Shown here one piece after another: positions 7,132 through 17,074 of a stretch of 64,000 nt of DNA; position 1 is the stretch's first letter, and every line of letters begins with the position of its first letter. The stretch covers positions 1 through 64,000 of the forward strand of contig NZ_WOTA01000012.1 of assembly GCF_011516825.1 (NCBI RefSeq). The letters are read 5' to 3'. Origin of the DNA: Acetobacter oeni (lineage in GTDB: Bacteria; Pseudomonadota; Alphaproteobacteria; Acetobacterales; Acetobacteraceae). Under the pieces are notes generated by a model that was given only the letters and a program-made list of their open reading frames with translations, was not told where the DNA came from and did not search any database. Position numbers and translations under genes: made by a program.

Positions 7132-7803
7132 ATGCGACGCGCCTTCTTCCTCGCTGTCGGCATCACCGCGATCGGCGTATTGGCTGCTGCCGACCAGACA
7201 CGGGCTGCGTCGGTTTCGACACTCGCCGGCACCGATCCTTTTGCTGCCCAGATCGCTGAGGCAGTCCGCCGTTTCGACGTTCCGACCGCCTGGATAAGGG
7301 CGGTGATGCGTGCTGAGAGCGGCGGCGACACCAGCGCGATTTCGTCAAAAGGCGCGGTCGGACTCATGCAGATCATGCCCACGACCTGGGCCAACCTGCG
7401 TGTCCGTTACGGGCTGGGAAGTGATCCATTCGATGTGCATGACAACATTCTCGCGGGTGCTGCGTACCTGCGCGAGATGCACGATCGCTACGGCTCACCG
7501 GGATTTCTCGCAGCCTATAATGCCGGACCGGGACGCTACGAGGACTTCCGCGATCGGCATCGCCCGTTGCCGCCCGAAACACTCGCCTATGTCGCCGGTC
7601 TTCTGCCTCTTCTCGGCCAGAACGGTGACACAATACCGCTTCTGGCGGTGCATCCCGATCCCCTGGCATGGAGGCGCGCGCCGATCTTTATCGCACTCGC
7701 GAACGATGCGTCTGCCAACATCACCGCACGCGATCTGTCGCCTATTGCACCGCACTCCGCTGGCCTGTTCGTGACGGTTTCTGACAGGGAGCCGGCACCA
7801 TGA
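7132..7803 (+). CDS. Lytic transglycosylase (VirB1/TrbN-like)
   Basis: A 223-residue secreted muramidase-like lytic transglycosylase. A signal peptide covers about residues 1-26 (ending near TRAASV). The SLT domain has the catalytic glutamate in RAESGGD, then KGAVGLMQIMP and the AYNAGPG motif. It would open peptidoglycan locally so the type IV secretion channel can be assembled. It lies four bases after DUF736 and before the relaxase gene, the same order as in related ICEs. Confidence 0.92.
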   Translation: MRRAFFLAVGITAIGVLAAADQTRAASVSTLAGTDPFAAQIAEAVRRFDVPTAWIRAVMRAESGGDTSAISSKGAVGLMQIMPTTWANLRVRYGLGSDPFDVHDNILAGAAYLREMHDRYGSPGFLAAYNAGPGRYEDFRDRHRPLPPETLAYVAGLLPLLGQNGDTIPLLAVHPDPLAWRRAPIFIALANDASANITARDLSPIAPHSAGLFVTVSDREPAP

Positions 7804-8097
7804 CCATGCCGAATCCGCCTCTGCTTACCGCCCATTCGCAGCCGGTCGCAGGTCAGCGCATCATCGTGGTCTGGCGTGGTCCAGCGTTTCTCATGAGGGA
7901 TCGTAGCAGGGATCAGGGGGCGCACTGGGTCTGGGCAAAGAAGAGGCGAGATAAAAGGGCGCACATTGCGCCTCGGTTGGGGTGTTGGTTTTCCAGCGTT
8001 TTTACCTTTCCTACACAATGTTTCTCTCTCTCCTCCAATGTTTTCCGACCCTACTTTTCCTTGTTGCACCGGCCTTTTTCGCACATTCGGGGCGCCA
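7804..8097. other. Gap before the relaxase gene, candidate oriT region
   Basis: The stretch between the transglycosylase and relaxase is less GC-rich and becomes pyrimidine-rich towards its right end. It holds a perfect 6-bp inverted repeat, GGCGCA-CAT-TGCGCC (7958-7972). Transfer origins often lie directly upstream of the relaxase gene and carry such repeats. A 104-codon frame (7800-8114) overlaps the transglycosylase stop by ATGA, but its residues show no family pattern and it runs into the relaxase start, so it is left uncalled. The nick site cannot be assigned with confidence. Confidence 0.35.
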
Positions 8098-9837
8098 ATG
8101 GCCCGCGAGAATGATTTCCAGCCCCGTCTGGGCCGCATCCGCTCGCCGCGCGCCCAGCGGCTCAAGCCCTTCGTCGCCCAGGCCCTCGCCTCGGCCCAGC
8201 GTGCCGGAGGCGGTGGGTTCCGATCGGGCCGCAGCGGCGGCGGTTCCCGCTCGTCCTTCGGGCGTGGCCGCGTCGCAGCAGCCAGGGCCAATCGTCTGCT
8301 GACCAGCCGTGCCCGCCGCGTGACCGTCAAGGCCCGTGTCGTGCGCCACAGCGGGCGCAAGGCGCCACTCGCCGCCCATCTGCGTTACCTGCGCCGGGAA
8401 GGGGTCACGAAGGACGGCGAAAAGGCGCGGCTCTTCGGTCCTGGCATCGACGATGCTGACCCGAAGGCGTTCGCCGAGCGCTGCGAGGACGACCGTCACC
8501 ATTTCCGTTTCATCGTCTCACCCGAGGACGCGCCCGACATGGCCGACCTCAAGGGCTATGCCCGCGAGCTGGTCGGGCAGATGGAGAAAGACCTCGGCAC
8601 AAAACTGGACTGGGTGGGGGTGGACCACTGGAACACCCAGCACCCCCATGTCCATATCCTCGTGCGCGGCGTGGCCGAAGATGGCAGCGATCTCGTGATC
8701 TCCCGCGATTACATCCGCGAGGGCCTGCGCGCCCGCGCCCAGGATCTGGTGACGCAGGAACTCGGGCCGCGCAATGACGTCGAAATTCACCGCGCACTCG
8801 AACGCCAGGTCGATGCCGAGCACTGGACCCAGCTTGACCGGCAACTTGCCCGCGACGCGGGCCGCAACGGCATCATCGACATGGCGCCAGCGCCGGATCG
8901 GCAGCCTGATCCGTTCGAGGCCCTGAAGGTCGGGCGCCTGCGCAGCCTGGAAGGGCTTGGCCTCGCCCATCAGGTCGGTCAGGGACAATGGATGCTGGAT
9001 GAATCCGCCGAGGTGACGCTCCGCGAACTCGGGGAGCGCGGCGACATCATCAAGCGTATCCACCGCTCCCTGACCGAGCGCGGCATCGAGCGGAGCGCGT
9101 CGAGCTATGTGCTGGGGGGTGAAAGCCTTGATGTTCCCGTCATCGGCAGGCTGGTCGATCGCGGGCTGGACGATGAACTGAAAGGCACTGCCTACGCCGT
9201 CATCGACGGGGTGGATGGCCGCACGCATCATATCCGCTTTCCCGATCTCGATGCGACCGGTGATGGCAGCATGGGATCGGTTGTGGAGCTTCGCGCCTTC
9301 GATGACAGGAAAGGGCAGCGTCGCGTTGCTCTGGCTGTTCGTTCTGACCTGTCGATTGAGGATCAGGTGACGGCGCGAGGGGCCACCTGGCTCGACCGGC
9401 AAGCAGTGGCGCGCGATCCCGCGGCGCTAGGCCAGAGTGGCTTCGGTGCCGAAGTGCGCGAGGCGATGGAGCGGCGGACCGAGCAACTGATTGAGCAGGG
9501 TCTTGCCGAACGTCGGACGCAGGGGGTGGTCCTTGCGCGCAACCTGATCGGGAAACTCAGGGACCGCGAGGTCCGGGAAGTCGGAGAGCAGCTCGCCGGC
9601 GAGACAGGCCGGGCGTTCAGCCAGTCGGCCTCGGGTGAGTATGTCACCGGCACGTATCGTCAACGCATGACGTTGGCCTCCGGCCGCTATGCGATGATCG
9701 ATGATGGGCTCCAGTTCCAGCTTGTACCATGGACTCCGTCGCTGGAGAAGCAGCGGGGCCAGCACGTCTCCGGCGTCGCACGCGACGATGGCGGGATCGA
9801 CTGGAGCTTCACCCGGAACCGGGGGCTCGGACTGTAG
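8098..9837 (+). CDS. Relaxase (VirD2-like, DUF3363 family)
   Basis: A 579-residue relaxase that should nick oriT and pilot the strand through the channel. The N-terminal 70 residues are Gly/Arg/Ser-rich and disordered. The relaxase core includes VVRHSGRKAPLAAHLRYL and the three-histidine metal site HPHVH (residues 182-186). The C-terminal half carries the DUF3363 region. The start at ATG 8098 (MARENDFQPRLGRI) fits the family; the frame is open upstream to 7966, but that extension is hydrophobic and unlike relaxases. In related ICEs traG follows directly; here an 8-kb insert separates them. Confidence 0.9.
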   Translation: MARENDFQPRLGRIRSPRAQRLKPFVAQALASAQRAGGGGFRSGRSGGGSRSSFGRGRVAAARANRLLTSRARRVTVKARVVRHSGRKAPLAAHLRYLRREGVTKDGEKARLFGPGIDDADPKAFAERCEDDRHHFRFIVSPEDAPDMADLKGYARELVGQMEKDLGTKLDWVGVDHWNTQHPHVHILVRGVAEDGSDLVISRDYIREGLRARAQDLVTQELGPRNDVEIHRALERQVDAEHWTQLDRQLARDAGRNGIIDMAPAPDRQPDPFEALKVGRLRSLEGLGLAHQVGQGQWMLDESAEVTLRELGERGDIIKRIHRSLTERGIERSASSYVLGGESLDVPVIGRLVDRGLDDELKGTAYAVIDGVDGRTHHIRFPDLDATGDGSMGSVVELRAFDDRKGQRRVALAVRSDLSIEDQVTARGATWLDRQAVARDPAALGQSGFGAEVREAMERRTEQLIEQGLAERRTQGVVLARNLIGKLRDREVREVGEQLAGETGRAFSQSASGEYVTGTYRQRMTLASGRYAMIDDGLQFQLVPWTPSLEKQRGQHVSGVARDDGGIDWSFTRNRGLGL

Positions 9838-10302
9838 TCGTCGTAGCGATAAGGACAGTTAAATTCCCCTGGATTGAAGATAGACGCGCCGAGGGACAGG
9901 AAGTTGCTGGCGACATATCCTGACAGTCCAGTCCCAAACGGCGGTCGGAAGAAAAAATCATCGCTGCCACCGGCCCTGCCCAAAAAGCCCCATGAACCTC
10001 CCGCGAGGCGGGGGTGGGCGACGAGAGCGAGCCGAGAGGCCCGCAGAAGCGGCGGGCTGCACCCGCAGGGGCGAAATGGAATGGAGCAGCGTGACGAAGC
10101 CGGGCTTGCAGCGCGCTGTGGCGGGCCACTTCCCCGATCAGGGTCGCCAGACAACCGTCGAGCACGCCACGCTCGATCCAGCGATAATAACTCCGCTTGG
10201 GCATCGCGACCGCGATGATGGTGCTGGCTGACGTTGTTGTGGCCCAGGATCAAGCTGATTGCGGTTGAGGTGCTACGCCGCTGATTTGCGGTGGCTTGCC
10301 AA
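9838..10302. other. Junction region after the relaxase gene, no clear gene
   Basis: About 465 bp between the relaxase stop and the mercury-type genes. A small GC hairpin, CCCGC-GAG-GCGGG, lies near 10003-10015. A long minus-strand frame covers the whole region and beyond, but it also runs through merT and the relaxase end in the wrong frame, so it is a shadow. The minus strand near 10140-10200 reads PKRSYYRWIERGVLD, faintly like the N-terminus of IS5-type transposases. The region probably contains a breakpoint where the metal-resistance insert joined the ICE backbone. Confidence 0.4.
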
Positions 10303-10527
10303 TCAACGGCAGCAGCTATCCTTGCCGTCGGCCTGGACCGGCGGACACGACACGGTTCCATAGGAACAAAATACGCAGCAATCGCCCGGCTTGGGCTTGA
10401 GCACCATACCGCAACCCTTGCAGTAGTAGAAGAACTGGCACGCATTGGTCGGCATGGTCTCGGTCGCCTGATGCCCACAATGTGGACAGGTGAGCGTGGA
10501 GCGCAGTTCGATCGCGGCGTCAGGCAT
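10303..10527 (-). CDS. GDCCVxC domain protein
   Basis: A 74-residue cysteine-rich protein. It has a zinc-ribbon-like CPHCGH near residue 15, a second pair in YYCKGCG, and the signature GDCCVFCSYG at about residues 48-57, then ends KDSCCR. The family occurs in mercury-resistance loci and is annotated by its motif only; binding of Hg or a related soft metal is a reasonable inference. ATG 10527 overlaps the merT stop by eight bases, so the two are translated together. All motif positions are Cys codons; no UGA is read through. Confidence 0.8.
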   Translation of the reverse strand: MPDAAIELRSTLTCPHCGHQATETMPTNACQFFYYCKGCGMVLKPKPGDCCVFCSYGTVSCPPVQADGKDSCCR

Positions 10528-10882
10528 AACGGTAGCCAAGATAGAGCAGCACGACGCCGACCAGCAGGCCAGCAAAGGTGAATATCCGGACCGCCGGCGG
10601 CGTGCAGACACCGTCCGGTCCGCAACGCGATGCCGCAACCTGCTGCCGCCCGAGCAAGACCGCACCGAACAGGAGGAACAGCGCGCCGACGATCAGAAGC
10701 GGCGTGCGGAAGGGCGCAGTTGCGACCGCGATGCCGGAAAGCCAGGCGACGCCGAGTCCGGCTGACGTGAGCAGGATCGGGAGCGCGCAACACGAGGCGA
10801 CGGCGAATGCCGCCGCAATCCCGCCGAGTGTGAGGGAGGCGGCACCGATACCCTTGGGGCGGGGTTGAAGAGGTTGCGACAT
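10520..10882 (-). CDS. merT: MerT mercuric ion transporter
   Basis: A 120-residue membrane protein that brings Hg(II) into the cytoplasm. Three hydrophobic segments are visible (about residues 14-45, 53-75 and 95-118). The vicinal cysteine pair in the first segment (AVASCCALP) and a second cysteine pair in the loop (SRCGPDGVC) are those used for Hg transfer. The start at 10882 is preceded by AAGGA and lies about 20 bases from the inferred transcription start of the MerR-type promoter. No merP or merA is encoded here, so imported mercury has no visible reductase in this window. Confidence 0.88.
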   Translation of the reverse strand: MSQPLQPRPKGIGAASLTLGGIAAAFAVASCCALPILLTSAGLGVAWLSGIAVATAPFRTPLLIVGALFLLFGAVLLGRQQVAASRCGPDGVCTPPAVRIFTFAGLLVGVVLLYLGYRYA

Positions 10883-10909
10883 ACGAATCCTTGTGCGTGA
10901 CCGAACCGA

Positions 10910-10940
10910 GCGATACCATCTGTAGCAACTACAGACTCAA
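10910..10940 (-). promoter_or_regulatory. MerR-type promoter with 19-bp spacer driving merT
   Basis: Read on the minus strand, TTGAGT (10940-10935) and TATCGC (10915-10910) are separated by 19 bp, the over-long spacing that MerR-family activators correct by twisting DNA. A dyad with 7-bp arms, TCTGTAG and CTACAGA (10919-10925 and 10929-10935), fills the spacer. The divergent merR gene starts 12 bp beyond the -35, so the same site can also repress merR. Confidence 0.8.
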
Positions 10941-10951
10941 GCGGAATCTTC

Positions 10952-11383
10952 ATGCCGGCTTCAGAAACGATACCGATCGGCGAACTCTCACGCCAAACCG
11001 GCTGCAACATCGAGACGATCCGCTATTATGAGCGGATCGGCGTGCTTCCTGTCCCGATCCGACGCGGGCGTTATCGCCATTACGGTGCAGGCGACGTGCG
11101 CCGTCTGAGCTTCGTTCGCCGAGCCCGTGAACTCGGCTTCTCGATCGAGGCGATCCGGACGTTTTTGACGCTGGCTGAGGGTGGCGCGCAGTCGTGCCAG
11201 CAAGCGCACGATCTGGCAAAGGACCATCTGGCAGAAGTGCGCTCGAAGCTTGCCGACCTCGAACGGATGGCGAGCGTGCTGACGAGGGCGGTGCAGGCCT
11301 GCGAACGCGGCGACAATAGCGGCTGCCCGCTGCTCGAAACCCTCGCCGAGGTGACCCCGTCAGCCGCACCCTCAGACGGCTGA
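10952..11383 (+). CDS. merR: MerR mercury-responsive regulator
   Basis: A 143-residue MerR-family regulator. The winged helix-turn-helix covers residues 7-75 ([20 protein letters not shown]). The three cysteines that bind Hg(II) in MerR are all present in the right context: SCQQA near residue 82, QACERG near 117 and GCPLL near 126. This supports mercury rather than zinc, copper or lead as inducer. It is divergent from merT across a 19-bp-spacer promoter. Its 3' end overlaps the convergent ACR3 remnant by 12 bases. Confidence 0.9.
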   Translation: MPASETIPIGELSRQTGCNIETIRYYERIGVLPVPIRRGRYRHYGAGDVRRLSFVRRARELGFSIEAIRTFLTLAEGGAQSCQQAHDLAKDHLAEVRSKLADLERMASVLTRAVQACERGDNSGCPLLETLAEVTPSAAPSDG

Positions 11384-11583
11384 ACGCACCTCATACCAGA
11401 GTCGCGTGCGCTTCACGAGTCCAACGACCGAAAGCATAACCGGGACCTCGACGAGCACACCCACGACGATCGCGAGCGCAGCGCCCGAGCCCAGGCCGAA
11501 CAGGCTGATCGCGGCAGCGACGGCCAGCCCGAAAACGTTGGACGCACCGATCAACGCGGCGGGTGCAGCGACGCACCCGATCG
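11372..11583 (-). pseudogene. ACR3-type arsenite transporter, C-terminal remnant
   Basis: The minus-strand frame encodes only the last membrane segments of an ACR3-family arsenite permease: [16 protein letters not shown], then [18 protein letters not shown] and [12 protein letters not shown]. This is about 65 residues of a protein that is normally 340-400. An in-frame stop lies just upstream of the conserved part, and no start or remaining transporter is present. It converges on and overlaps merR. It shows that an older arsenic locus was here before, or was trimmed when the present arsR-arsB operon was joined. Confidence 0.75.
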
Positions 11584-11775
11584 GCGATCATGGCAGGCAA
11601 AGGCCCAAGCTTGACGGCGGCATCGTCGAGCGTCCGTGTGATGCGCGGTCCCGCCGGCCCGCCATCAGTGGAATAGAGAATGATGAATGGCCGATGTCGG
11701 GAAAGCAGCCAGTCGGAAATCGGCAATGACGCTGAGCAATCCGGCGACAGGAACGGTCCATCGGGCGAAAGGGGT

Positions 11776-11814
11776 TTGACAATATTCCATATATCCGTGA
11801 GTAAGGATATATGG
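11776..11814 (+). promoter_or_regulatory. arsR promoter/operator overlapping the start codon
   Basis: A consensus -35 box TTGACA lies at 11776-11781. A perfect 10-bp inverted repeat, CCATATATCC (11787-11796) and GGATATATGG (11805-11814), with an 8-base loop fills the -10 region and includes the arsR ATG at 11811. Bound ArsR would cover both promoter and translation start. No clear -10 consensus is visible; the only purine-rich tract, AAGGA, lies just three bases before the ATG, so the transcript may be leaderless or nearly so. Confidence 0.65.
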
Positions 11815-12152
11815 ATACCGAATCGAGCCTATCAGCCCTGAGCGCACTGTCGCAATCCACGCGACTGGAAATCTTCCGCCTGCTGGTGCGCCACGAACCG
11901 GACGGGCTGCCGGCCGGAGACGTCGCGCGGCATCTCAATGTCCCGCAGAACACGATCTCGGCCCATCTCGCCACCCTGACGCGGGCTGGCCTGCTGACCT
12001 CGCAGCGCCATAGCCGTGTGATTGTCTATCGTGCCTGCCTGCCGCGCCTGCGGGAACTGATGCTGTTTCTCGTCAAGGACTGCTGCGGGCGAAGCCCCGA
12101 ACTCTGTGAGCCACTGGTTGCAGAACTGTCCTCCTGCTGCCCATCCGAGTGA
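11811..12152 (+). CDS. arsR: ArsR/SmtB-family arsenic-responsive repressor
   Basis: A 113-residue winged-helix repressor. The DNA-binding part runs from STRLEIFRLLV through LPAGDVARHLNVPQNTISAHLATL. The As(III)-binding cysteines are not in the recognition helix as in E. coli ArsR. Instead cysteines cluster at the C-terminus, DCCGRSPELC and SSCCPSE, as in ArsR types with C-terminal sites. It is the first gene of the ars operon, and the next gene can start from a GTG overlapping its stop. A large operator dyad overlaps its start codon. Confidence 0.9.
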   Translation: MDTESSLSALSALSQSTRLEIFRLLVRHEPDGLPAGDVARHLNVPQNTISAHLATLTRAGLLTSQRHSRVIVYRACLPRLRELMLFLVKDCCGRSPELCEPLVAELSSCCPSE

Positions 12153-12160
12153 GCCCCCCA

Positions 12161-13077
12161 ATGACCGATCGCGTCTTCAATGTCTTGTTTCTGTGTACGG
12201 GTAATTCCGCACGTTCAATCTTGGCCGAGAGCATCCTGCGCAAGGATGGTGCCGGCCATTTCAGAGTCTTCTCCGCCGGAAGCCATCCCAAGGGGCAGGT
12301 CAATCCTCTCGCCTTGAAAGTACTGACGAGCTTCGACTACCCGACCGAGGGGCTGCGTTCCAAGCCCTGGGATGAGTTCGCTGTTGCGAACGCTCCCGTT
12401 ATGGATTTCGTTTTTACCGTCTGCGATGACGCCGCAGGAGAAGTCTGTCCGGTATGGCCAGGAAAACCCATCACGGCCCATTGGGGCATTCCCGATCCGA
12501 GTAGTGTTTCGGGAACCGATGCCGACCGGGAACGCGCGTTCGTCTCGGCGTTCAAGGGTCTGAAGAATCGTATTTCCCTGCTTGTCGCGTTGCCGATCGC
12601 CAAGCTTGAGACTGCCAGTCTGGTGACGAAATTGCGCGACATTGGCACCGAGACAACCGGCGTTACGATCTATCACAACCCGGATTGCGGCACATCGCGC
12701 AATACACTTGCCCTGATCCGCAATGCGGGGATCGAGCCGACCATCATCGAATACCTCAAAACTCCGCCATCGCGCGCCGAACTGGTCAGTCTCATCACGC
12801 GCATGGGAATCTCGGTTCGCGATCTCCTGCGGCGCAAGGGCACGCCCTATGATGCGCTTGGCCTCGACAATCCATCCCTGACCGATGACGACCTGATCGA
12901 CGCCATGATGGCGCATCCAATCCTGATGAACCGGCCGATCGTCGTCACCCCGCTCGGTGTTGCGCTCTGCCGTCCGTCCGAGGCGGTACTGGACATCCTG
13001 CCCAACCCGCAGCGAGGCGCTTTCGTCAAAGAGGACGGCGAGAAGATCGTCGATGAATCCGGAAAGCGGATCTCCTG

Positions 13078-13078
<1 letters not shown>
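12161..13078 (+). CDS. arsC: Double-domain arsenate reductase (LMW-PTP type fused to glutaredoxin type)
   Basis: A 305-residue fusion of two unrelated arsenate reductases. Residues 1-145 are the low-molecular-weight phosphatase type: CTGNSAR (CX5R, Cys12) plus the redox cysteines Cys88 and Cys96 in [12 protein letters not shown], with HWGIPDPS. Residues 168-305 are the glutaredoxin-dependent type with HNPDCGTSR (HX3CX3R, Cys176) and [15 protein letters not shown]. Both active sites look intact, so the protein could reduce As(V) to As(III) with either thioredoxin or glutaredoxin/glutathione. ATG 12161 gives the normal N-terminus; a GTG at 12149 overlaps arsR. It feeds ArsB with arsenite. Confidence 0.9.
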
Positions 13079-14372
<1,294 letters not shown>

Positions 14373-14373
<1 letters not shown>

Positions 14374-15095
14374 TGCACGAATGGACCGATATCACAATGA
14401 CTGAACCTGACTTGCCGGCCCTCCACCCCGAATATCTTGAACGGGTCGATCTCGCGCGGCTGGAACCGCAACCGCGTGTGGACCATCCGCCGCGTATCCT
14501 TCTGCTCTTCGGCTCTTTGCGTCCCCGATCCTTCAGCCGGTTGCTGGTGCTTGAGGCAGAACGCATCCTGAAGGTGCTGGGGGCCGAGACACGGGTGTTC
14601 GACCCGACCGGCCTGCCGGTAGCGGATTCCGTGCCTGCGACCCATCCGAAAGTGCAGGAACTGCGGGACCTCTCAATCTGGTCGGAAGGCCAGGTCTGGT
14701 GCAGCCCTGAACGGCACGGCAACATGACGGCAGTATTCAAAAACCAGATCGACTGGTTGCCCCTCACCGAAGGCTCGATCCGCCCGACGCAGGGCCGCAC
14801 GCTGGCGGTCATGCAGGTCTCGGGCGGATCGCAGAGCTTCAATTCCGTCAATGCCCTGCGGGTGCTGGGCCGGTGGATGCGGATGTTTACCATCCCCAAC
14901 CAGTCCAGCGTGCCAATGGCCTATACGCAGTTCGGTGACGATGACCGGATGAAGCCGTCCCCCCTCTATGACCGGATGGTGGATGTCATGGAAGAGTTGG
15001 TGAAGTTCACATGGCTTTTGCGCGACCGGGCCGACTACCTCGTGGATCGCTACAGTGAACGCAAGGCGGAATTTCGTCTCCCGGAAAGTCTGTGA
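14373..15095 (+). CDS. arsH: ArsH NADPH-dependent FMN oxidoreductase
   Basis: A 240-residue flavodoxin-fold protein of the ArsH family. The FMN phosphate loop is [15 protein letters not shown]. Further family motifs are [20 protein letters not shown] and [25 protein letters not shown] (in pieces). ArsH oxidises trivalent methylated and aromatic arsenicals. ATG 14373 overlaps the arsB stop (TAATG); a second in-frame ATG at 14397 would give the more usual N-terminus MTEPDLPAL and is a fair alternative. Confidence 0.93.
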
Positions 15096-16183
15096 GCCGG
15101 GCAATGGCGGAACCGTTCGATGTCGTGATCGTGGGCGGCGGTCAGGCAGCGCTCGCCGCGTCCTATTTCCTGCGCCGGACCGGGCTGACCTACGTCATTC
15201 TGGACAACGGGACGCAGGCGGGAGGGGCATGGGTCCACGGCTGGGACTCCCTGCATCTGTTTTCACCCGCGTCCTACAGTTCACTGCCCGGCTGGCCGAT
15301 GCCCGACACGCCCGATGGCAGCTACCCCACCCGCGACGAGGTGCTGGACTATCTGTACCGGTATGAGGCGCGCTATGCGCCGCCGATCCACCGCCCCGTA
15401 TCGGTCGATCGCGTGGAGCGCGCGGAAGGAAAACTCCTGAATGTCCGGACGAACACAGGTGATTTCCTCAGCCGTGCGGTTATCGGGGCGACCGGTACGT
15501 GGTCAGCCCCTTTCATTCCCGATGTCGCGGGGCATGACCTCTTTGGCGGGACGCAACTCCATTCCAGCCATTACCGGAATGCCGCGCCCTTTGCTGGCCG
15601 GCGTGTGCTTGTGGTGGGAGGCGGCAATTCCGGGGCGCAGATCCTGGCGGAGATGTCGCTTGTCGCCCAGGCAACATGGGTCACGCTGCATGACCCCGTC
15701 TTCTTGCCCGATGACGTGGATGGACGGGTTCTGTTCGAGCGGGCGACCGCTCGCGTTCTCGGCGGCCCGTCGGCCATGCCTGCCGGCGGTTTTGGCGATA
15801 TCGTCATGGTACCACCTGTGCGCGCCGCCATGGAGCGAGGCGTGCTCCACGCGGTGCGCCCGTTTGTACGTATGACCGCAACGGGCGTCGTCTGGCCCGA
15901 CGGGCGGGAAGAAGCCATCGACGCGATCATCTGGTGTACCGGCTTCCGACCCGCGCTCTCCGCATTTGCGCCGCTCGACGTGATCGAGCCGGACGGGCTG
16001 ATTCGCGTTAACGGACAGCAGGCCGTCAGGGAGCCACGTCTCTGGCTGCTGGGTTATGGATCCTGGTGCGGCCCCGCATGCGCCACCCTGCTGGGGGCAG
16101 GCCGCGTCGCACGATCTATGGTCAGGCAACTGGCGGCCTGGCTTGCGTCGCCGACACAGGATGTCCGATTAACGAAGAACTGA
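15092..16183 (+). CDS. arsO: ArsO-like flavin-dependent monooxygenase
   Basis: A 363-residue flavoprotein monooxygenase. The FAD-binding Rossmann motif is [14 protein letters not shown] near the start, a second nucleotide-binding motif is [15 protein letters not shown], and WCTGFRPAL lies near the C-terminus. Members that sit with arsH in ars operons are called ArsO; their substrate is not settled. The first codon is GTG 15092 overlapping the arsH stop, with ATG 15104 as alternative. It is the last gene of the operon; no clear terminator follows. Confidence 0.85.
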   Translation: MSRAMAEPFDVVIVGGGQAALAASYFLRRTGLTYVILDNGTQAGGAWVHGWDSLHLFSPASYSSLPGWPMPDTPDGSYPTRDEVLDYLYRYEARYAPPIHRPVSVDRVERAEGKLLNVRTNTGDFLSRAVIGATGTWSAPFIPDVAGHDLFGGTQLHSSHYRNAAPFAGRRVLVVGGGNSGAQILAEMSLVAQATWVTLHDPVFLPDDVDGRVLFERATARVLGGPSAMPAGGFGDIVMVPPVRAAMERGVLHAVRPFVRMTATGVVWPDGREEAIDAIIWCTGFRPALSAFAPLDVIEPDGLIRVNGQQAVREPRLWLLGYGSWCGPACATLLGAGRVARSMVRQLAAWLASPTQDVRLTKN

Positions 16184-16315
16184 ATGGATATTCCGGCGGC
16201 CGGGGCGCGACTACGACCGTCCGTTTGCCGCGCGCAGCGGCCAGCATAGAACTTGCTATCAACCACGAACTTTAGGCACTTCACACGATCCGATATCCCT
16301 GCGGATAAAGAAATC

Positions 16316-16732
16316 TCACGCGACGACTGTCGTTTTATTCTGATTGTTCGTATCGTACTCTGCGAGAGTGCTGCGCAATGCCTTGAGGGACGCAACCGTA
16401 TCTTTCACATCGCCGATGCCGTTCGTTTCCTGATAGTTGATCATTGTATCAAGCAAGGAATAGGCATTGAGATTGCCGGTGGATGACTGGCGAAGCTGGC
16501 CGCCATTGACGCCTTGGAGTGCCCATCCGTCCAGTAGTGAGAGTTCACCGCTTTGACGGAGAGTAATTTTCCCCTGATCATAAAGTTCTGCATTCACGTC
16601 TTGCAGGTTCGATGCGGAAATGTTGCTGAAGTCAAGGGACGAAGATTGCAGAATTCCTGTCTTTTCTGTTGCGGCTCCTGATGAGGATTGTGTCGCATTG
16701 CCGATAATCGAAGATATGCCGCTGATGCGCAT
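16316..16732 (-). CDS. Hypothetical protein, 138 aa, Ser/Asn-rich
   Basis: A 138-residue protein with no family recognised. It starts MRISGISSIIG, is rich in Ser, Asn, Gln and Thr, and has no cysteine or membrane segment. The middle reads ITLRQSGELSLLDG and the C-terminal half is helical (SLLDTMINYQET, then VASLKALRSTLAEYD). Composition and the absence of a signal peptide resemble small secreted axial or effector-like proteins, but that is only an impression. It is transcribed opposite to the ars operon and lies in DNA visibly less GC-rich than its neighbours, suggesting separate acquisition. Confidence 0.65.
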   Translation of the reverse strand: MRISGISSIIGNATQSSSGAATEKTGILQSSSLDFSNISASNLQDVNAELYDQGKITLRQSGELSLLDGWALQGVNGGQLRQSSTGNLNAYSLLDTMINYQETNGIGDVKDTVASLKALRSTLAEYDTNNQNKTTVVA

Positions 16733-16850
16733 TTTCAGTCCTTTCCCATGGAGAGACAGAGGCCGAAGACCTCACCTGCATGATGTCCGATGTTCTCTTC
16801 TGTCTATGTCATTTCACCGTTGTCGCCAACCATGGCGTTTGAATCCCACA

Positions 16851-17051
16851 CTAACCTTCCTGTGCGGTAGATGTCGGTCCGTCAGGATCCGGCCGATCAT
16901 CAGTAATTTCAAAATCTGTACACGCGTTCGATCCATGAAGAAGACATAGAAGTGCATCAGGAACGGCCTCATTGATAATGCTGCCAAACCGCGCGCGAAG
17001 ATGCTGTTTTATCCAGAATTTGACTATCTGATCCTCAGAATCGATGTCCAT
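16851..17051 (-). CDS. Hypothetical protein, 66 aa
   Basis: A short acidic ORF beginning MDIDSEDQIVKFWIKQHLRARFG and ending PTSTAQEG. The first 40 residues look like an ordered helical protein; no family was recognised. It lies in the same direction as the genes at 16316 and 17075 and could form a three-gene unit with them. Small size and lack of a strong ribosome binding site keep it tentative. Confidence 0.4.
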   Translation of the reverse strand: MDIDSEDQIVKFWIKQHLRARFGSIINEAVPDALLCLLHGSNACTDFEITDDRPDPDGPTSTAQEG

Positions 17052-17074
17052 CTCCGAATACTTTCTATGACCGT

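Noticed and set aside
7800-8114. 104-codon ORF overlapping the transglycosylase stop by ATGA
   Set aside because: The overlap is suggestive, but residues are irregular, the frame crosses a composition change and ends inside the relaxase start; it fits a non-coding regulatory or oriT region better.
10140-10200. Possible IS5-type transposase fragment (PKRSYYRWIERGVLD on the minus strand)
   Set aside because: Only about 15 residues look similar, no further transposase motif or terminal inverted repeat was found, so it is mentioned but not called.
10303-10527. Selenoprotein reading of the GDCCVxC protein
   Set aside because: The signature positions here are Cys codons and the frame ends at a normal stop; no UGA needs recoding.
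9687-10928. 413-codon minus-strand open frame across the relaxase end, merT and the merR start
   Set aside because: It overlaps three well supported genes in the wrong frame, and its residues are dominated by Arg, Ser, Pro and Ala without recognisable motifs.
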